A stretch of 64,000 nucleotides of DNA, taken from Bettongia penicillata ogilbyi (taxonomy: Eukaryota > Chordata > Mammalia > Diprotodontia > Potoroidae). A program made the translations under genes and the position numbers. The DNA is taken from assembly GCA_023548195.1 (NCBI GenBank), contig JAJHZJ010000043.1:1-64000 (forward strand). Direction: 5' to 3'. Positions 34,150 to 46,676 of this stretch are shown in pieces. Position 1 is the first letter of the stretch. Each line of letters begins with the position of its first letter. Below the pieces are notes generated by a model. That model was not told where the DNA came from. It searched no databases and saw only the letters and a program-made list of their open reading frames with translations.

Positions 34150-36104
34150 TTTTTTTTTATATTTCATTCCTTTATTTTCAGTTTTTAATATTCACTTCCA
34201 TAAGCTTTTAAATTTTCTCCCTGTCCTTTTCCTCCCTCCTCCCCAAGACAACATGCAATCCTATATGGGCTCTATACATAAACACTCCTATTTTCACATT
34301 GATCATGTTGCATAGAAGAACGATAACAAAAGAGAGAAGCCATAAAAAAGAGAGAGAGAGAGAAAATAATCCGCCTCGCTCTGCATTCCAGCTCCATTCT
34401 TCTTTCTCTGGGTGTTGATGGCATTTTCCATCATGAGTCCTTGCATTGCTGAGAGTGGCTAAGTCTATCAAAACTCAGTCATCAAGCACTGTGACTGTTG
34501 CTGTGTACAATGCTCTCCTGGCTCTGCTCACTTCACTCAGTGTCAGATCATAGAAGTCTTTCCAGGTTTTCCTGAAGTCCACCTGTGTGTCACTTCTTAG
34601 AGCACAATGTATTCCATTATGTTCATATGCCACAATTTGTACAGCAGTTTCCTGTTCTGGGCCACTGCAAGGAGAGCTGCTGTACATGGAGGTTCTTTTC
34701 CCATTTTCATGATCTCTTTGGGATACAGACAAAGAGGTGATGTCACTGGGTCAAAGGTATGCACAATTTTATGTTGTTAGCTCATAATTCCAAATTGCTC
34801 TTCAGAATAGTTGAATCAGCTCACTCCTCCACCAACAATGCAATAATGTTCCAATTTAATTCACGTCTTCTCCAACATTTATCATTTTCCTGTTTTATCA
34901 TGTTAACCAATCTGATAGATGTGATGTGGTACTGCAGAGTCATTTGATTTTCATTTTCCTAATTAATAGAGATTTAGAGCATTTTTTATATGACTATATA
35001 AAATTTTAATTTCTTTCTCTGAAAAGTGCCTGTTCATATCATTTGACCATTTATCAAGTGGAGAATTGCTTGTATTCTTGTAAATTTTACTCAGTCCTCT
35101 ATATACTTTAGAAATGAGGCATTTATCAGAGACACTGGTTGTAGAGATTGTTTCCCAGGTTTCTTTTTCTCCTCCAAATCTTGATTTCATTGGTCTTGTC
35201 TTCAAACTTTTCAATTTAATGTAATCACAATCATTCATTTTGCATTTCATAATGTTTTCTATCTCTTGTGTGGTCATGCACTCTTCTCCTTAGATCTGAC
35301 AGGTAAACTATTCCTTATTCTTTGTATCATTATATCAATGGGGCAGCTAGGTGGTGCAGTGGATAAAGCACCAGTGCAGGAGTCAGGAGGACCTGAGTTC
35401 AAATCTCACCTCAGACACTTGACACTCACTGGCTGTGTGACTTTGAGTAAGTCATTTAACCCCAATTGCCTCATCCTGGGTCATCTCCAGTCATCCTGAT
35501 GAATATCTGGTCACTGGATCCAGATGGCTCTGGAGGAGAAGTGAGGCTGGTGACCTGCACAACCCTCCCTCACTCAAAATAAAGTCAAGTGCAAGTCATG
35601 TCATTATATCTCTGATGAGATGGTCTTCTTCATCAACAAAGCAGAAACACACACACACACACACACACAATCTTTATATCTAAATCATGCACCCATTTGG
35701 ACTTTATCTTGGTACAGGGTGTAAGATGTTTATGTATGCCTAGTGTCTACCATACTCTTTTTTCCAGTTTTCAGAGAAGTTTTCTGTTAAGTAGTGCGTT
35801 CTTTTGCCAGAAGCTAGAAACTGTGGTGGATCAGTTGAATATGTTAGACATGCCACACACAATAGTCAGTAACTGTAGCAATATTCTATTTAACAAATCT
35901 ACTCTATTCTAAACCAGTATCAGTTTTGATGATTGCTGCTATATGATACAATTTAAGATCTGTATAGCTAGACCACTTCCCTTGCCTTTCTTTTCATTAA
36001 TTCCCTTGACATTCTGGACCTTTTGTCCTTGCAGATGAATTGTTATTTTTTTCTAGCTCTACAAAATAATTTTTTTGGTAGTTTGATTGATATGCCATTA
36101 AATA
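34150..36104 (-). mobile_element. Antisense L1 (3' UTR and ORF2 C-terminus), split by a SINE
   Basis: The antisense 3' UTR is at 34150-34900 and ORF2 C-terminal sequence at 34900-35340, resuming at about 35670 after the SINE. The frame at 34963-35277 reads like the L1 C-terminal KWSNDMNRHFSEKEIKILYS segment. The sequence matches the complement of 45950-47100 of the large L1. It is 5'-truncated near 36104 and broken. Confidence 0.88.
35340..35669 (+). mobile_element. tRNA-derived composite SINE inside an antisense L1
   Basis: A complete copy: GGGCAGCTAGGTGGTGCAG at the start, B-box GTTCAAATC, body CATCTCCAGTCATCCTGATG and distal block to GCAGAAACAC. It ends in an (AC)n run of about 25 bp grown from the tail. 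It interrupts L1 sequence and is therefore younger than that L1. Confidence 0.92.
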
Positions 36105-36234
36105 AGAGAGGCAAAGAAGAGGCTTTTTGTCAGAATTCAGAATATAGTTTTTGAATAATATCACTGAGTAAAAGCAAATGCAGGACTAAGAACTAATTCC
36201 CTCACAAATCGAATTAAGATGAACACATTTTACA

Positions 36235-37125
36235 GGTCTAAATAAAAGAATAAAAAAATTCATTTGGAAAAGCTAAAGATCAACAAAGGCAAGGGAAATG
36301 ATGATAAGAATTAAGGACATGGAGGGACAGCACTTCCAGACCTCAAAACAGAAAACAGCAGTCGTCAGAACCATCTGGCATCAGTAAAATGATGAGAGAT
36401 ACCTCAAGACTTTGAAAGGGAGATTAAGATACCATAGAAATCAATAAACTACTGCTTGATAAAGAGGGAAGCAAGCAACCACATTTAGTAAAAAAACAAA
36501 ACAAAACAAACAAAACTGATGAGTAACCTGGAAAATAGTCTGGGAGGAAATGAGACCTAGACCACCAACTCACATCATGTTCTAAAATACATTATATATT
36601 GAAGAATAACTTTAATATTAATGATAATTCTATAAAACCATCACAAGAGAAACAGATCTACCTTTCATCAGTACTTGGAGGAGATGTATACTTACTCAAA
36701 GGACAGACAGAGGCAATCAGTTAAATAACAGAGAAAATTCTGATTACTTGATATTGAAAAGCTTCTATATACACGTGAATGCATCCAAGATAAAAAAGAA
36801 GTGGGAATAGGGAAGGACCTTGGCATCAGATTTCTCTGATAAGGGTTTAGTGTCTAGACACATAAATGAAGGCTAATAATTGTTTCCTAATAAAGAAATG
36901 GTCAAAGGATATGGACAAAGTTCTCAAAAGAACTGTCAAGTATTCACAACGACATGAAAAAATGTTCCGAATTGCTAAGAGAAATGCAGACCAAGACACT
37001 TCTGAGATTTCATCTCTGTAAACTGAAAGAAATGACCAGAAATGGCTCCAGTCCACACTGAAGGGGGTATGAGAAGATGGACAGACACACTGATACATTG
37101 TTGGTGGAACTGTGAAATGGTAGAA
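36235..37125 (+). mobile_element. Old L1 ORF2 C-terminal fragment
   Basis: AAATTCATTTGGAAAAGC, GACCTCAAAACAGAAAACAG and the end TGATACATTGTTGGTGGAAC parallel 45585-46495 of the large L1. All frames are broken. Confidence 0.75.
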
Positions 37126-37310
37126 GATCAAGAGGACTTGAGTTCATTGTACCCTCAGACCCTTATCAGCTGGATGACCCAGGAGAGTCATTTCACCCCT
37201 GCTTGCCTCATGTTCCTGAAGGCCAAATCCAGTTGACAAGAACACCTTACCTCATAGGGTTGTGAAGATGATGGAAAGGAGATTTTGGGGAAAATGTAAG
37301 GCCCTCCATT
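37126..37310 (+). mobile_element. MIR-type SINE
   Basis: GACTTGAGTTCATTG, AGCTGGATGACCCAGGAGAG, TTGCCTCATGTTCCTGAAG and CTCATAGGGTTGTGAAGATG in MIR order. Confidence 0.6.
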
Positions 37311-37809
37311 GCATCCATACACTAATTTTTTGCCTTAGAGCCTAGCGCCTCTTGGACAAGACTGAATGTCTCCTTCAGTCCCTGCCTTCCCCTCTTGGAA
37401 AAGAAAACTCCAAGGACTTCCCAATAGTTCCAGAAACTTACACCTTTCTCTTTCTCTTCTCCACAAAGGTAAGAAGGAGGTCCTTAACTGAGGCTGACAG
37501 AAAAAGAAGGTTCTGTTTCCTTTGGTCTGGAACATATGACATCACACTCTGACTGATTCTGCTCGAGGCCTTTGAAAATGAGGAGTCCCTTTTTTGAAAA
37601 ATAAATGGACCAGTTTCTGTACTTCTTCTTTCTAAGGGCCCTGCTTGGCTGGTAGCTTAGGAGGAGGGACCATACACCACTCCCACGAACACACAATACA
37701 CTTCCACCAATGCATACCACACACATACATTGCACACACACACACACATGCACATACATACACATACATGCTGGTTGGTGGGTTGTTGAGCTTCATTCCG
37801 CAAAAGAAA
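37311..37809. other. No gene seen; CA-rich microsatellite
   Basis: Short frames only. 37677-37770 is a degenerate CA/ACAT-rich tract that produces cysteine/valine-rich nonsense frames on the minus strand. Confidence 0.5.
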
Positions 37810-38715
37810 CCAAAATGACATCACTCTGATAAAGGAAAGTTTCAATGTGTCCGACTGCTGCTGCTCAGACCAATACAACCTCAGAATGCTCTACCACAGA
37901 TTGGGCACAGATAGTCTGTGTGAATATTTGGGGTAGTTACTCCAAATTTGTGCATCCTGCATTTCCTTTGATCTGTCCCAATTCTGCTTTGCTCATAGAG
38001 CTCAGCACCTTTTCTGATGTGGGCACGCCATGCTGAGCAGTCCTGTGCCAGTGTCTCCCATGTGACATAGTCAAATCCAAAGTCCTTGAAAAAGACCTTG
38101 AGAGCATCCTTGCATCACTTCTGACCACCATGTGATCATCTGCCCCATGTGAGTTCTCCATAAAATAGTCTTTTTGGCAAGCATACATTTTGCATTTGTA
38201 CAACGTGGCCAACTCATGTGCTCTCTGAAGTATAGTTTGAATTCTTGGCAGTTCAGCTCAAACAAGGACTTCAGTGGCTGGTATCTTATCCTGCCAGGTG
38301 ATCCTCAGTTCAAATGGAAGTGACTCAAGACAGTTCAAATGGAAGTGATTCAGTTTCCTCGCATGGCACTCGTAGACTGTCCATGTTTCACAGGCATACA
38401 ACAATGAGGTCAGCACAATGGCTCTGCAGACCTTCAGTTTGGTAGTCAGTCTAATACCTCTTCTCTCCCAAACTTTTCTTCAGAGCCTCCCAGACACTGA
38501 GCTACCTTTGGCAATGCATGCATCAATCTCATTGACAATGTGTACATCCCTGGAAAGTACGCTACCAAGGTAAGCATTCAAAACTTCTCCATTTGTTGTA
38601 ACCAATGGTTCCACGTACGGATGGTGTGGTGGTGGTTGATAGAGCACCTGTGTTTTCTTGGTGTTAATTGTTAGGCCAAAATTAGCACAGGCCACAGAGA
38701 ATTGATCCATACTAA
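37810..38715 (-). pseudogene. Non-LTR retrotransposon RT C-terminal fragment (RTE/Jockey-like)
   Basis: The minus strand encodes, in several frames, the end of a LINE reverse transcriptase that is not L1: LTINTKKTQVLYQPPP, then AYLGSVLSRDVHIVNEIDAC with IAKG (about 38500-38580). Further downstream, near 38150-38210, a segment matches the RWAGHVVRM...LPKRLFYGEL motif. Frame breaks show it is dead. The family (RTE, Rex1 or Jockey type) cannot be settled by eye. Confidence 0.7.
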
Positions 38716-39624
38716 ATACCTCAGGTGTGAGGTGATTAGGTCTTGAACCAAGGTAGTAACTATGTTGGGAGAGAAATGGGGTATATGGGAGAGATGTCAC
38801 AAAGGTGGAATCCCAGGACTGTTCCAGATTGAATATATGGGTCAGGAATGTGAATGTGTGAGAATTAATGAGGAATGCATGACACTCTCTCTGAGCCTGG
38901 AAAATTGAGGATGCCTTGGATAGCATTAGGAAAGGAGGAAGATGGGAAGTTTAAGGAAAAGAGCGCATTTAGAATAGAATACCATGAAAATGCTCATACA
39001 TATATGAGGTGGATAATGGGAGGAGAATTGTACAACTCTCTTGTGGAGTGATAGAAATCCATTTTTTTTTGTTTTCAACTCCCCTACCAGTCAATTAAAT
39101 GAATTGCCAAATATTACATAAAAGACTTATTTTTTTATTGGCTCATGAAAAGTAGCGTGTTTAATGACCAGTGTGCTTGAAGGTCAATTGCCTTACTGCT
39201 TTGAGGTTTTTTTGTTGTTTTTTTTTTTAACATTTACTTAAAAAACAACCTTTGTCAATGTCATCTGACATAACTTTTTTCTACCGTTGGCAATCCAGCT
39301 ACACTGACTGAAGTACTCTTGAATGATTAAACCATGTCCCAGTCAATTCCTTTCAGAAACTGCCAGATAGAGTGGAGGATAAGTTCAAGTCAGAAAACAA
39401 CATTAGCACTGCAATATTGGCAATTAAAGGTCTGTTTTTATAGAAGAGTTGTGGAGATCCATGATGGTGTCATCATGGACTGTACTGCGCATTTATCATT
39501 TTCAAAGAGCTTGTCATAATACAATGATGCAAATAATCTCTGCTGCAATAATGCAAACCTTAACCTTTTGATCTGGTGATTATCCTTATTTACTACGGGA
39601 AAAAATTAAGACTGAAAAAAAAAA
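38716..39624. other. No gene seen
   Basis: Contains a 15-bp exact inverted telomere-composite word, GAGCGCATTTAGAAT (38961-38975), with no hexamer next to it. A T-rich run lies near 39060 and another near 39215. Confidence 0.5.
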
Positions 39625-39815
39625 TGAGCATCTTGAATGTGGTAAAGCTTTTAGTGAACACTCAACCCTTATTAGACATCAGAATTCACACAGGATAGAA
39701 ATCTTAGGAATGTAATCCATGTGAAAAAGAACTTTCAGGTGCAGCTGCAGTCTTCCTGTACATCAGAGAATTCATTCTAGAGAGAAACTTTATGAATGTG
39801 TTCAGTGTGACAAGT
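39625..39815 (+). pseudogene. C2H2 zinc-finger remnant
   Basis: About two and a half finger units can be read with breaks: HLECGKAFSEHSTLIRHQ, a NVIHVKK..F unit and LYECVQCDKCI, with HTG-type linkers decayed. It is on the same strand as the 50.2-kb remnant and may be the other half of one broken gene. Confidence 0.75.
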
Positions 39816-39922
39816 GCATTGATAATGCATTTCTTTTGTTGCTTTGTTTTAGTTATAATCAAGTGCTTCTGATGGAAGAAGGTGATTAAAGAAGATCTTC
39901 CCCACCTATTAATGGGCCTGGG

Positions 39923-40235
39923 GGGGTGTGTTCATCCTTTGTTGCCGAAGACCATGCCATCAGAGAAATAACGACATGACTTGGACTTGACTTTGTTTTG
40001 AGTGAGGGAGGGCTGTGAAGGTCAACAGTCTCACTTCTCCTCCAGAGTCATCTAAATCCAGTGACCAGATATTCCTCAGGATGACTGGAGATGACTCAGG
40101 ATGAGGCAGTTAGGGTTAGGTAACTTGCCCAAGGTCACACAGCTAGTGAGTGTCAAGTGTCTGAGGTGAGATTTGAACTCAGGTCCTCCTGACTCCTGCA
40201 CTGGTGCTCTATCCACTGCAACATCTAGCTGCCCT
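39923..40235 (-). mobile_element. tRNA-derived composite SINE, antisense, with TSD
   Basis: Complete antisense copy from TGTGTTCATCC to CTAGCTGCCC. Target-site duplications TGGGCCTGGG lie at 39913-39922 and 40236-40245. Its GTTAGGGTTAGG at 40107-40119 is point-mutated SINE sequence, not telomeric. Confidence 0.9.
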
Positions 40236-40245
40236 TGGGCCTGGG

Positions 40246-40658
40246 AAGATTTGTAGGAAGACACACACCTTTTGTTCATTTTCTAATGAGACACTGGTTC
40301 TCAAGGGTTGTGATGCCTTCTGGCTCTGAAAAATATATAAATACTCTCAGGGTAAGGTTTTACTTTGGGTCTTACTGACTGGAAGTGTTTAGTTTGGCCA
40401 GATGAAACTCTGGGAAGCTGGACAGGATCACCCCTGTCTTTGAAAACTGAGATGCTGGTGCTTCTCTCTCTGGTAACTATGTATGTAATGGTCAGACAGT
40501 TGGATCTGACTGTTGATCTCTGATGTGTGTATTGCTTATGTCAGGCAGCTGGATGCACTGTTGATTTTGATATCTCTGTATTTTCTCTGAAGTTCAGCAT
40601 GCTGACTTTTTCCCCTGAACTAAGTAAATGATATATATTTTTGATTAAACTGATTGCT
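40246..40658. other. Host sequence of the L1 and HAL1 insertions
   Basis: Unique-looking sequence that reads straight on from 40658 into 47301-47340 and then into 50185 once the two elements are removed. It has no gene. An LTR-like character near its end is possible but not supported by clear TG...CA ends. Confidence 0.4.
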
Positions 40659-41628
40659 GGGGGCGGAGCCAAGATGGCGGAGTGAGAGCAACAACTCACC
40701 TAAGCTCTCGGACAAACTCCTCCAGGTACCTCTGAAAGGAGAATCTGACCAAATTTTGGAGGTGTGGAATTGAGTGGGAGACAGACAGTGACGGATTCGG
40801 AGCTCAGGTTGGACTGGAAGGTCCATAGGAAGGATCTGCTCCGTGGGGGTGAGCCCACAGCACACAGCGCAGCGTGGCCAGCACAGCGGAGCAAAAGAGA
40901 TCTGAGAAACCTCAGTGGCAGGCAGAACCAGAGGAGCGGCACCCAGAGCGGGAGACAAGCCGAACCGAGTCAGTGAGAGCCTCAGAGCGCCAGATATCAG
41001 CGCAGCAGCTCCTGAGACCTTCAGCCCGAAGATCAAACTTTGGTAAGTCACCTACTTGAACTTCCGGGAGCCAGGATGGTGGGGTGATCAGTAAACGTTC
41101 TCTCCTCCCCCCTTGATGACCATGAAAGAACCATAAAATATCTCCCCAGAAAAATCCCAGATCAGTAGAAATAGAAGAAGGAGACCAATAGTCTCATAAC
41201 ACCTGAGACGAGGAAAATAGCTAAGGGGGATTCCTCCTACAGTGGCAGAGGCAAACGGGAAGGACAGAGGACCCAGGGCAGAGAAAACTCGCACTAGGAC
41301 CCAGGCAAACCTCAGCACCAAGAGAGGAGCCCCAGGAGGGGTGGGAACATGCATTAACATCTAGGCATGCCTCAGCTGTCCAGGGGAATCAGAAAGACAA
41401 TAGGGCAGCTGGGATTACCAGTTCCTGAGCTTGCCTTTACCTCGGTTCAGCTGAGGAGATCTCCTGTGACCAGACCACTCCTCCCCTACACTTAACAAGC
41501 TAAACCCAGGGTTGATCAGGGAAACACCAAACAAAAACCTGCTTTTAGCTTTTTCACACATCAGCTCAGCAAAAAGTTCTCTAGCTTCTGACTGAAAGAA
41601 CCAGAAGCCACAACACTCAATCAAAATC

Positions 41629-42447
41629 ATGAACAGGAAAAAGCAGAGGGCAGAAAGAACCATAGAAACTTTCTATGGGGATAAGGACCAAAACACAAAC
41701 CCCAAAGAGGTCACAGTTGAGACTGTACTTCCATCTGAAACTTCAGAAGGAACTATGAACTACTCGCAAGTACAAGCAGCTCTCCTGGAACAGCTGAAGA
41801 AGGAAATAGAAGATAAACTGGCCAATGATTTTAAAATTATTAAGAAAGAATTCACTGATGAGAACATCTCCTTGAAAAGGAAAATTGAGCAAATGGGGAA
41901 AGAAGTTCAAAAATTAACTGGAGAAAATAACTTCCTAAAAGGGCAAATGGAAAAGGAAGTACAAAAATTAACTGGAGAAAATAGCTTCTTAAAAGGAAAA
42001 ATTGGGCAGATGGAAAAGGAGATACAAAAGTTAACAGAAGAAAACAATTTGATGAAGATTAGAATTGGGCAAGTAGAGACTAATGACTCAATGAGACAGC
42101 AAGAATCAGTCAAACAAAATCTAAAGAATGAAAAGATAGGAGAAAATGTAAAATATCTAATTAGAAAAACAACTGACCTGGAAAATAGATCCAGAAGAGA
42201 AAACTTAAGAATTATTGGCCTGCCAGAAACCCAGGATGGAGAAAAGAGCCTGGACAGTATCTTCCAGGAAATCATCAGGGAAAACTGCCCAGAAGTACTA
42301 GATTCAGAGGGCAAAATAGTCATTGAAAGAATCCACCGTTCCCCTCCTGTAAGGGATCCCAAACTCAAAACCCCAAGAAATATAGTTGCCAAATTACAGA
42401 GCTATCAAGTAAAGGAGAAAATATTACAAGCAGCCAGAAAGAAATAA
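41629..42447 (+). pseudogene. L1 ORF1, early stop
   Basis: ORF1 starts MNRKKQRAERTIETFYG. A coiled coil covers residues about 45-160, with three tandem heptad blocks of the type KEVQKLTGEN..LKG, then the RRM start LENRSRRENLRIIGLPE. Translation stops at a TAA (42445-42447) after KILQAARKK. Homologous sequence continues past the stop (DTSRITQDFAASTLKDRK, about 42461-42520), so the C-terminal domain is cut off. The first HAL1 has CAA at this codon; the second HAL1 has the same TAA. Confidence 0.92.
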
Positions 42448-43261
42448 TTTAAATACCAAGGAGATACAAGCAGGATTACACAGGATTTTGCAGCTTCTAC
42501 ATTAAAAGATCGAAAGAATTGGAACCCAATATTCCATAAGGCAAAGGAGTTGGGACTACAACCAAGGATCAACTACCTGGCATAACATTTCAGGCAAGGA
42601 GAAAGTCATTCAATGAAGTAAGAGATTTCCAGAGCTTCCTGACCAAAACACCAGAACTTAATAGACAATTCGATCTTCAAATGCAGGTCACAAGAGAATC
42701 ATAAAAAGATAAACAGTGGGGGGGGGGGGGGAACAACTTGCTACTCAATTAGGGCAAATTGTTTACCTCCCTATAAGGGAAGATGATACCTGTTAATCTT
42801 GAGAACTGTGTGGCTATTAAAAAATATAACAGGGATATACATAGGGGGAATGGGTATAAAGTAAATGATATCATGATAAAAAATATGATTTAAGTATGAA
42901 AAGGGATTGTAATAGGAGGTGTGATAAGGAGGAAGCAGAAAATGGCAAATTACATCACAAGAAGAAGTAAAAAAATCATAGTAGAGAGAAAGAGGGGAGG
43001 GAGATGAGCATCAGATTTGTTTAAAGGATGGAACAATAAACTTAAGTAGAAAATCCTAACTAGCTCTATAAGCAGTGGGAGAAGAAGGGGGAAGAAAGGG
43101 GAGGGAGGCTAAAAGGGAGGGAAGAAGCAATAAGAGTAAAGGGGAGTTAAAGGGAGGGGGGCTAAAAGAAGGAGGGGAAGGCTGCAGGAGGAGGTGGTGA
43201 AAAGTAAATACTAGTGAGGAGGGGAAGGGAGACAGCAGAGCTAAAAGCACAAATGGAGGGA

Positions 43262-46200
43262 AAGAAGATGGAGGGAAATACACAGATTGTAATCATAACT
43301 GTGAATGTGAATGGAGTGAATTCTCCCATAAAACGGAGACAGCAGAATGGATTAAAAGCCATAATCCAACAATATGCTGCTTACAAGAAACACATTTGAA
43401 ACGGGGGGATACACATAGAATAAAGGTCAAAGGATGGAGCAGAATATATTGTGCTTCAGGTAATCTCAGACAAAGCAAAAGCAGAAATAGATCTAATCAA
43501 AAGGGATAAGGATGGAAACTATATCCTGCTAAAAGGCACCATAGACAACGAAGCAATATCATTACTAAACATGTATGCTCCAAGTGGTATAGCATCCAGA
43601 TTCTTAGAGGAGAGGTTGAGGGAGTTAAAGGAAGAAATTGACAGCAAAACTATACTAGTGGGGGACTTCAACCCCCCTCCTTCTGAACTTGATAAATCTA
43701 ACCTCAAAATAAACAAGAAAGAGGATAAGGAGGTAAATAAAACTCTAGATAAGGTAGATATGATAGATCTTTGGAGAAAATTGAATGGGAATAGAAAGGA
43801 ATATACCTGTTTCTCAGCAGTACATAGAATATTTACAAAAATTGACCATGTATTAGGACAAAAAAATCTCAAAATCCGGTGCAGAAAGGCAGAGATAGTC
43901 AGTGCATCCTTCTCAGATCATAATGCAATAAAAATTATATGTAATAAAACGCCATGCAAAGATAAAGCAAAAATCAATTGGAAACTAAATAATTTAATCC
44001 TAAAGAAGGAATGGGTTAAAGAAAAAAATCATAGAAACAATCAACAACTTCATTCAAGAGAATGACAATAATGAGTCAACCTACCAAATCTTATGGGATA
44101 CTGCAAAAGCAGTTCTTAGGGGAAGTTTTATATCTTTGAATGCCTACATAAATAAAATAGAGAAAGAGGAGATTAATGACTTGGGTATGCAGCTGAAAAA
44201 GCTAGAAAAAGAACAAATTGAAAATCCCCAGAAAATACCAAATTAGAAATACTGAAAACCAAAGGAGAGATTAATAAAATTGAAATTAAGAAAACTATTG
44301 AATTAATAAATAAAACCAATAGTTGGTTTTATGAAAAAACTAATAAAATTGATAAACCTTTGGTCAATTTGATTAAAAAAAGAAAGAAGAAAATCATATT
44401 ACTAATATTAAAAATGAAAGGGGTGAACTTACCTCCAATGAGGAGGAAATTAAAACAATAATTAGAAATTACTTTGCCCAACTTTATGCCCACAAATTTG
44501 ATAATCTAAATGAGATGGATGAATATTTTTAAAAATACAAATTGCCCAGATTAACAGAAGAGGAAATTGAATACTTAAACAACCCCATCTCAGAAAAAGA
44601 AATTGAACAAGCCATCAATGAACTCCCTAGGGAAAAATCTCCAGGACCAGATGGATTCACAAGTGAATTCTATCAAACCTTTAAAGAACAGTTAATTCCA
44701 ATACTATATAGACTATTTTTGAAAATTGGGGAAGAAGGAGTCCTCCCAAATTCTCTCTATGATACAAATATGGTTTTGATACCCAAACCAGAAAGAGACA
44801 AAACAGAATAAGAAAATTATAGGCCAATTTCTCTAATGAATGTAGATGCACAAATTTCCAACAGGATTTTAGCTAAACGAATACAGTATCTAATCAAGAG
44901 AATAATACATTATGATTAGGTTGGTTTCATACCAGGAATGCAGGGCTGGTTCAATATTAGGAAAACTATTAGCATTATTAATCATATCAACAACAAAACT
45001 AACAAAAACCACATGATTATCTCAATAGATGCAGAAAAAGCTTTTGACAAAATACAACACCCATTCCTATTAAAAACACTGGAGAACATAGGAATAAAGG
45101 GAATTTTCCATAAAATAATAAGCAGTATCTACCTAAAACCTTCAGCAAGCATTATATGCAATGGGGACAAGCTAGATGCATTTCCAATAAGGTCAGGGGT
45201 GAAACAAGGATGCCCATTATCACCATTATTATTCAATATGGTACTAGAAATGTTAGTGGTAGCAATTAGAGAAGATAAAGAAATTAAAGGAATAAAAATA
45301 GCCAAAGAAGAAACTAAGTTATCACTCTTTGCAGATGATATGATGATATACTTAGAGAATCCCAGAGATTCAAGTAAAAAACTACTTGAAATAATAAACA
45401 ACTTTGGCAAAGTTGCAGGTTACAAAATAAACCCACACAAATCTTCTGCATTCCTATATATTAGCAACAAAGTCCAACAGCAAGAGATAGAAAGAGAAAT
45501 CCCATTTAAAGCTAGAGTAGACACTATAAAATACTTAGGAGTTTACCTGCCAAAACAAACCAAATAAACACAATTACAAGACAAAATTCATTTGGAAAAA
45601 ACAAAAGGTCCAGAATATCAAAGGGACTAATGAAAAGAAATGCTTGGGAAGGTGGCCTAGTGCTACCAGACCTCAAATTGTATTATAAAGCAGCAATTAT
45701 CAAAACCACTTCGTATTGGCTAAGAAACAGATGGGTAGACAAATGGAATAGACTTGGCACTCAAGACACAGTAGGTAAGGAATATAGCAAGCCCCTGTTT
45801 GATAAACCCAAAGATCCCAGCTTGTGGGATAAGAACTCACTGTTTGACAAAAATTGTTGGGAAAACTGGTTAACTGTGTGGTGGAAATTAGGCATAGACC
45901 CATGCCTGACACCGTACACAAGAATAAAGTCCAAATGGGTACATGATTTAGGTATAAAGATTGATACCATGAATAAACTGGAGAAGCAAGGAATAGTGTA
46001 TTTATCAGATTTATGGAGAGGGGAAGAATTTTTTTCTAAAGAAACGATAGAAAGCATTATGAAATGCAAGATGGATAATTTTGATTACTTTAAACTGAAA
46101 AGTTTTTGCACAACCAAACCCAATGCAACCAAAATTCGGAGGGATGTAGTAAATTGGGAAAAAATTTTTACGGCTAAGCTCGGGGATAAAGGCCTCATTT

Positions 46201-46676
46201 CTAGAATATATAGAGAACTGACTCAAATATATAACCATACAAGTCATTCCCCAATTGATAAATGGTCAAAGGATATGAACAAGCAATTTTCAGGGGAAGA
46301 AATCAAAGATATCTATAATCATATGAAAAAGTGCTCTAAATCACTATTGATTAGAGAGATGCAAATCAAAACAACTCTGAGGTACCACATCACAGCTATA
46401 AGATTGGCAAACATGACAGAACAAGAAAATGATAAATGCTGGAGAGGATGTGGGAGAGTTGGAACACTAATTCATTGTTGGTGGAGCTGTGAGATCAACC
46501 AACCCTTCTGGAGAACGGTTTGGAACTATGCCCAAAGGGCTACCAAAATGTGCATACCCTTTGACCCAGAAATATCGCTACTAGGACTGTATCCCCAAGA
46601 GATTATAAAAACGGGAAAGGGTCCCACGTGTACAAAAATATTTATAGCAGCACTGTTTGTAGTTGCCAAAAACTGA
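43262..46676 (+). pseudogene. L1 ORF2 (endonuclease-reverse transcriptase), several breaks
   Basis: Domains in order: an endonuclease starting IVIITVNVNGVNSPIKRR (about 43289), with VGDFNPPPSELDKS (about 43660) and ASFSDHNAIKI (about 43906). The reverse transcriptase follows with [13 protein letters not shown] (about 44638), [26 protein letters not shown] and the catalytic [13 protein letters not shown] (about 45325). The C-terminal cysteine motif is CWRGCGRVGTLIHCWWSC (about 46438-46491). Several frameshifts and stops separate these parts. Between 45567 and 45590 the thumb region is missing: another L1 fragment (2490-3335) continues there with the normal GLYKTLLTQIKSDLNN. The element cannot supply enzyme. 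Confidence 0.92.

Noticed and set aside
40107..40119. GTTAGGGTTAGG, apparently two telomere hexamers
   Set aside because: The same place in other antisense SINE copies reads ATTGGGGTTAAG; this is a mutated SINE, not a telomeric insertion.
40246..40658. Solo LTR of an endogenous retrovirus
   Set aside because: No clear TG...CA ends, target duplication or poly(A)-signal layout could be shown.
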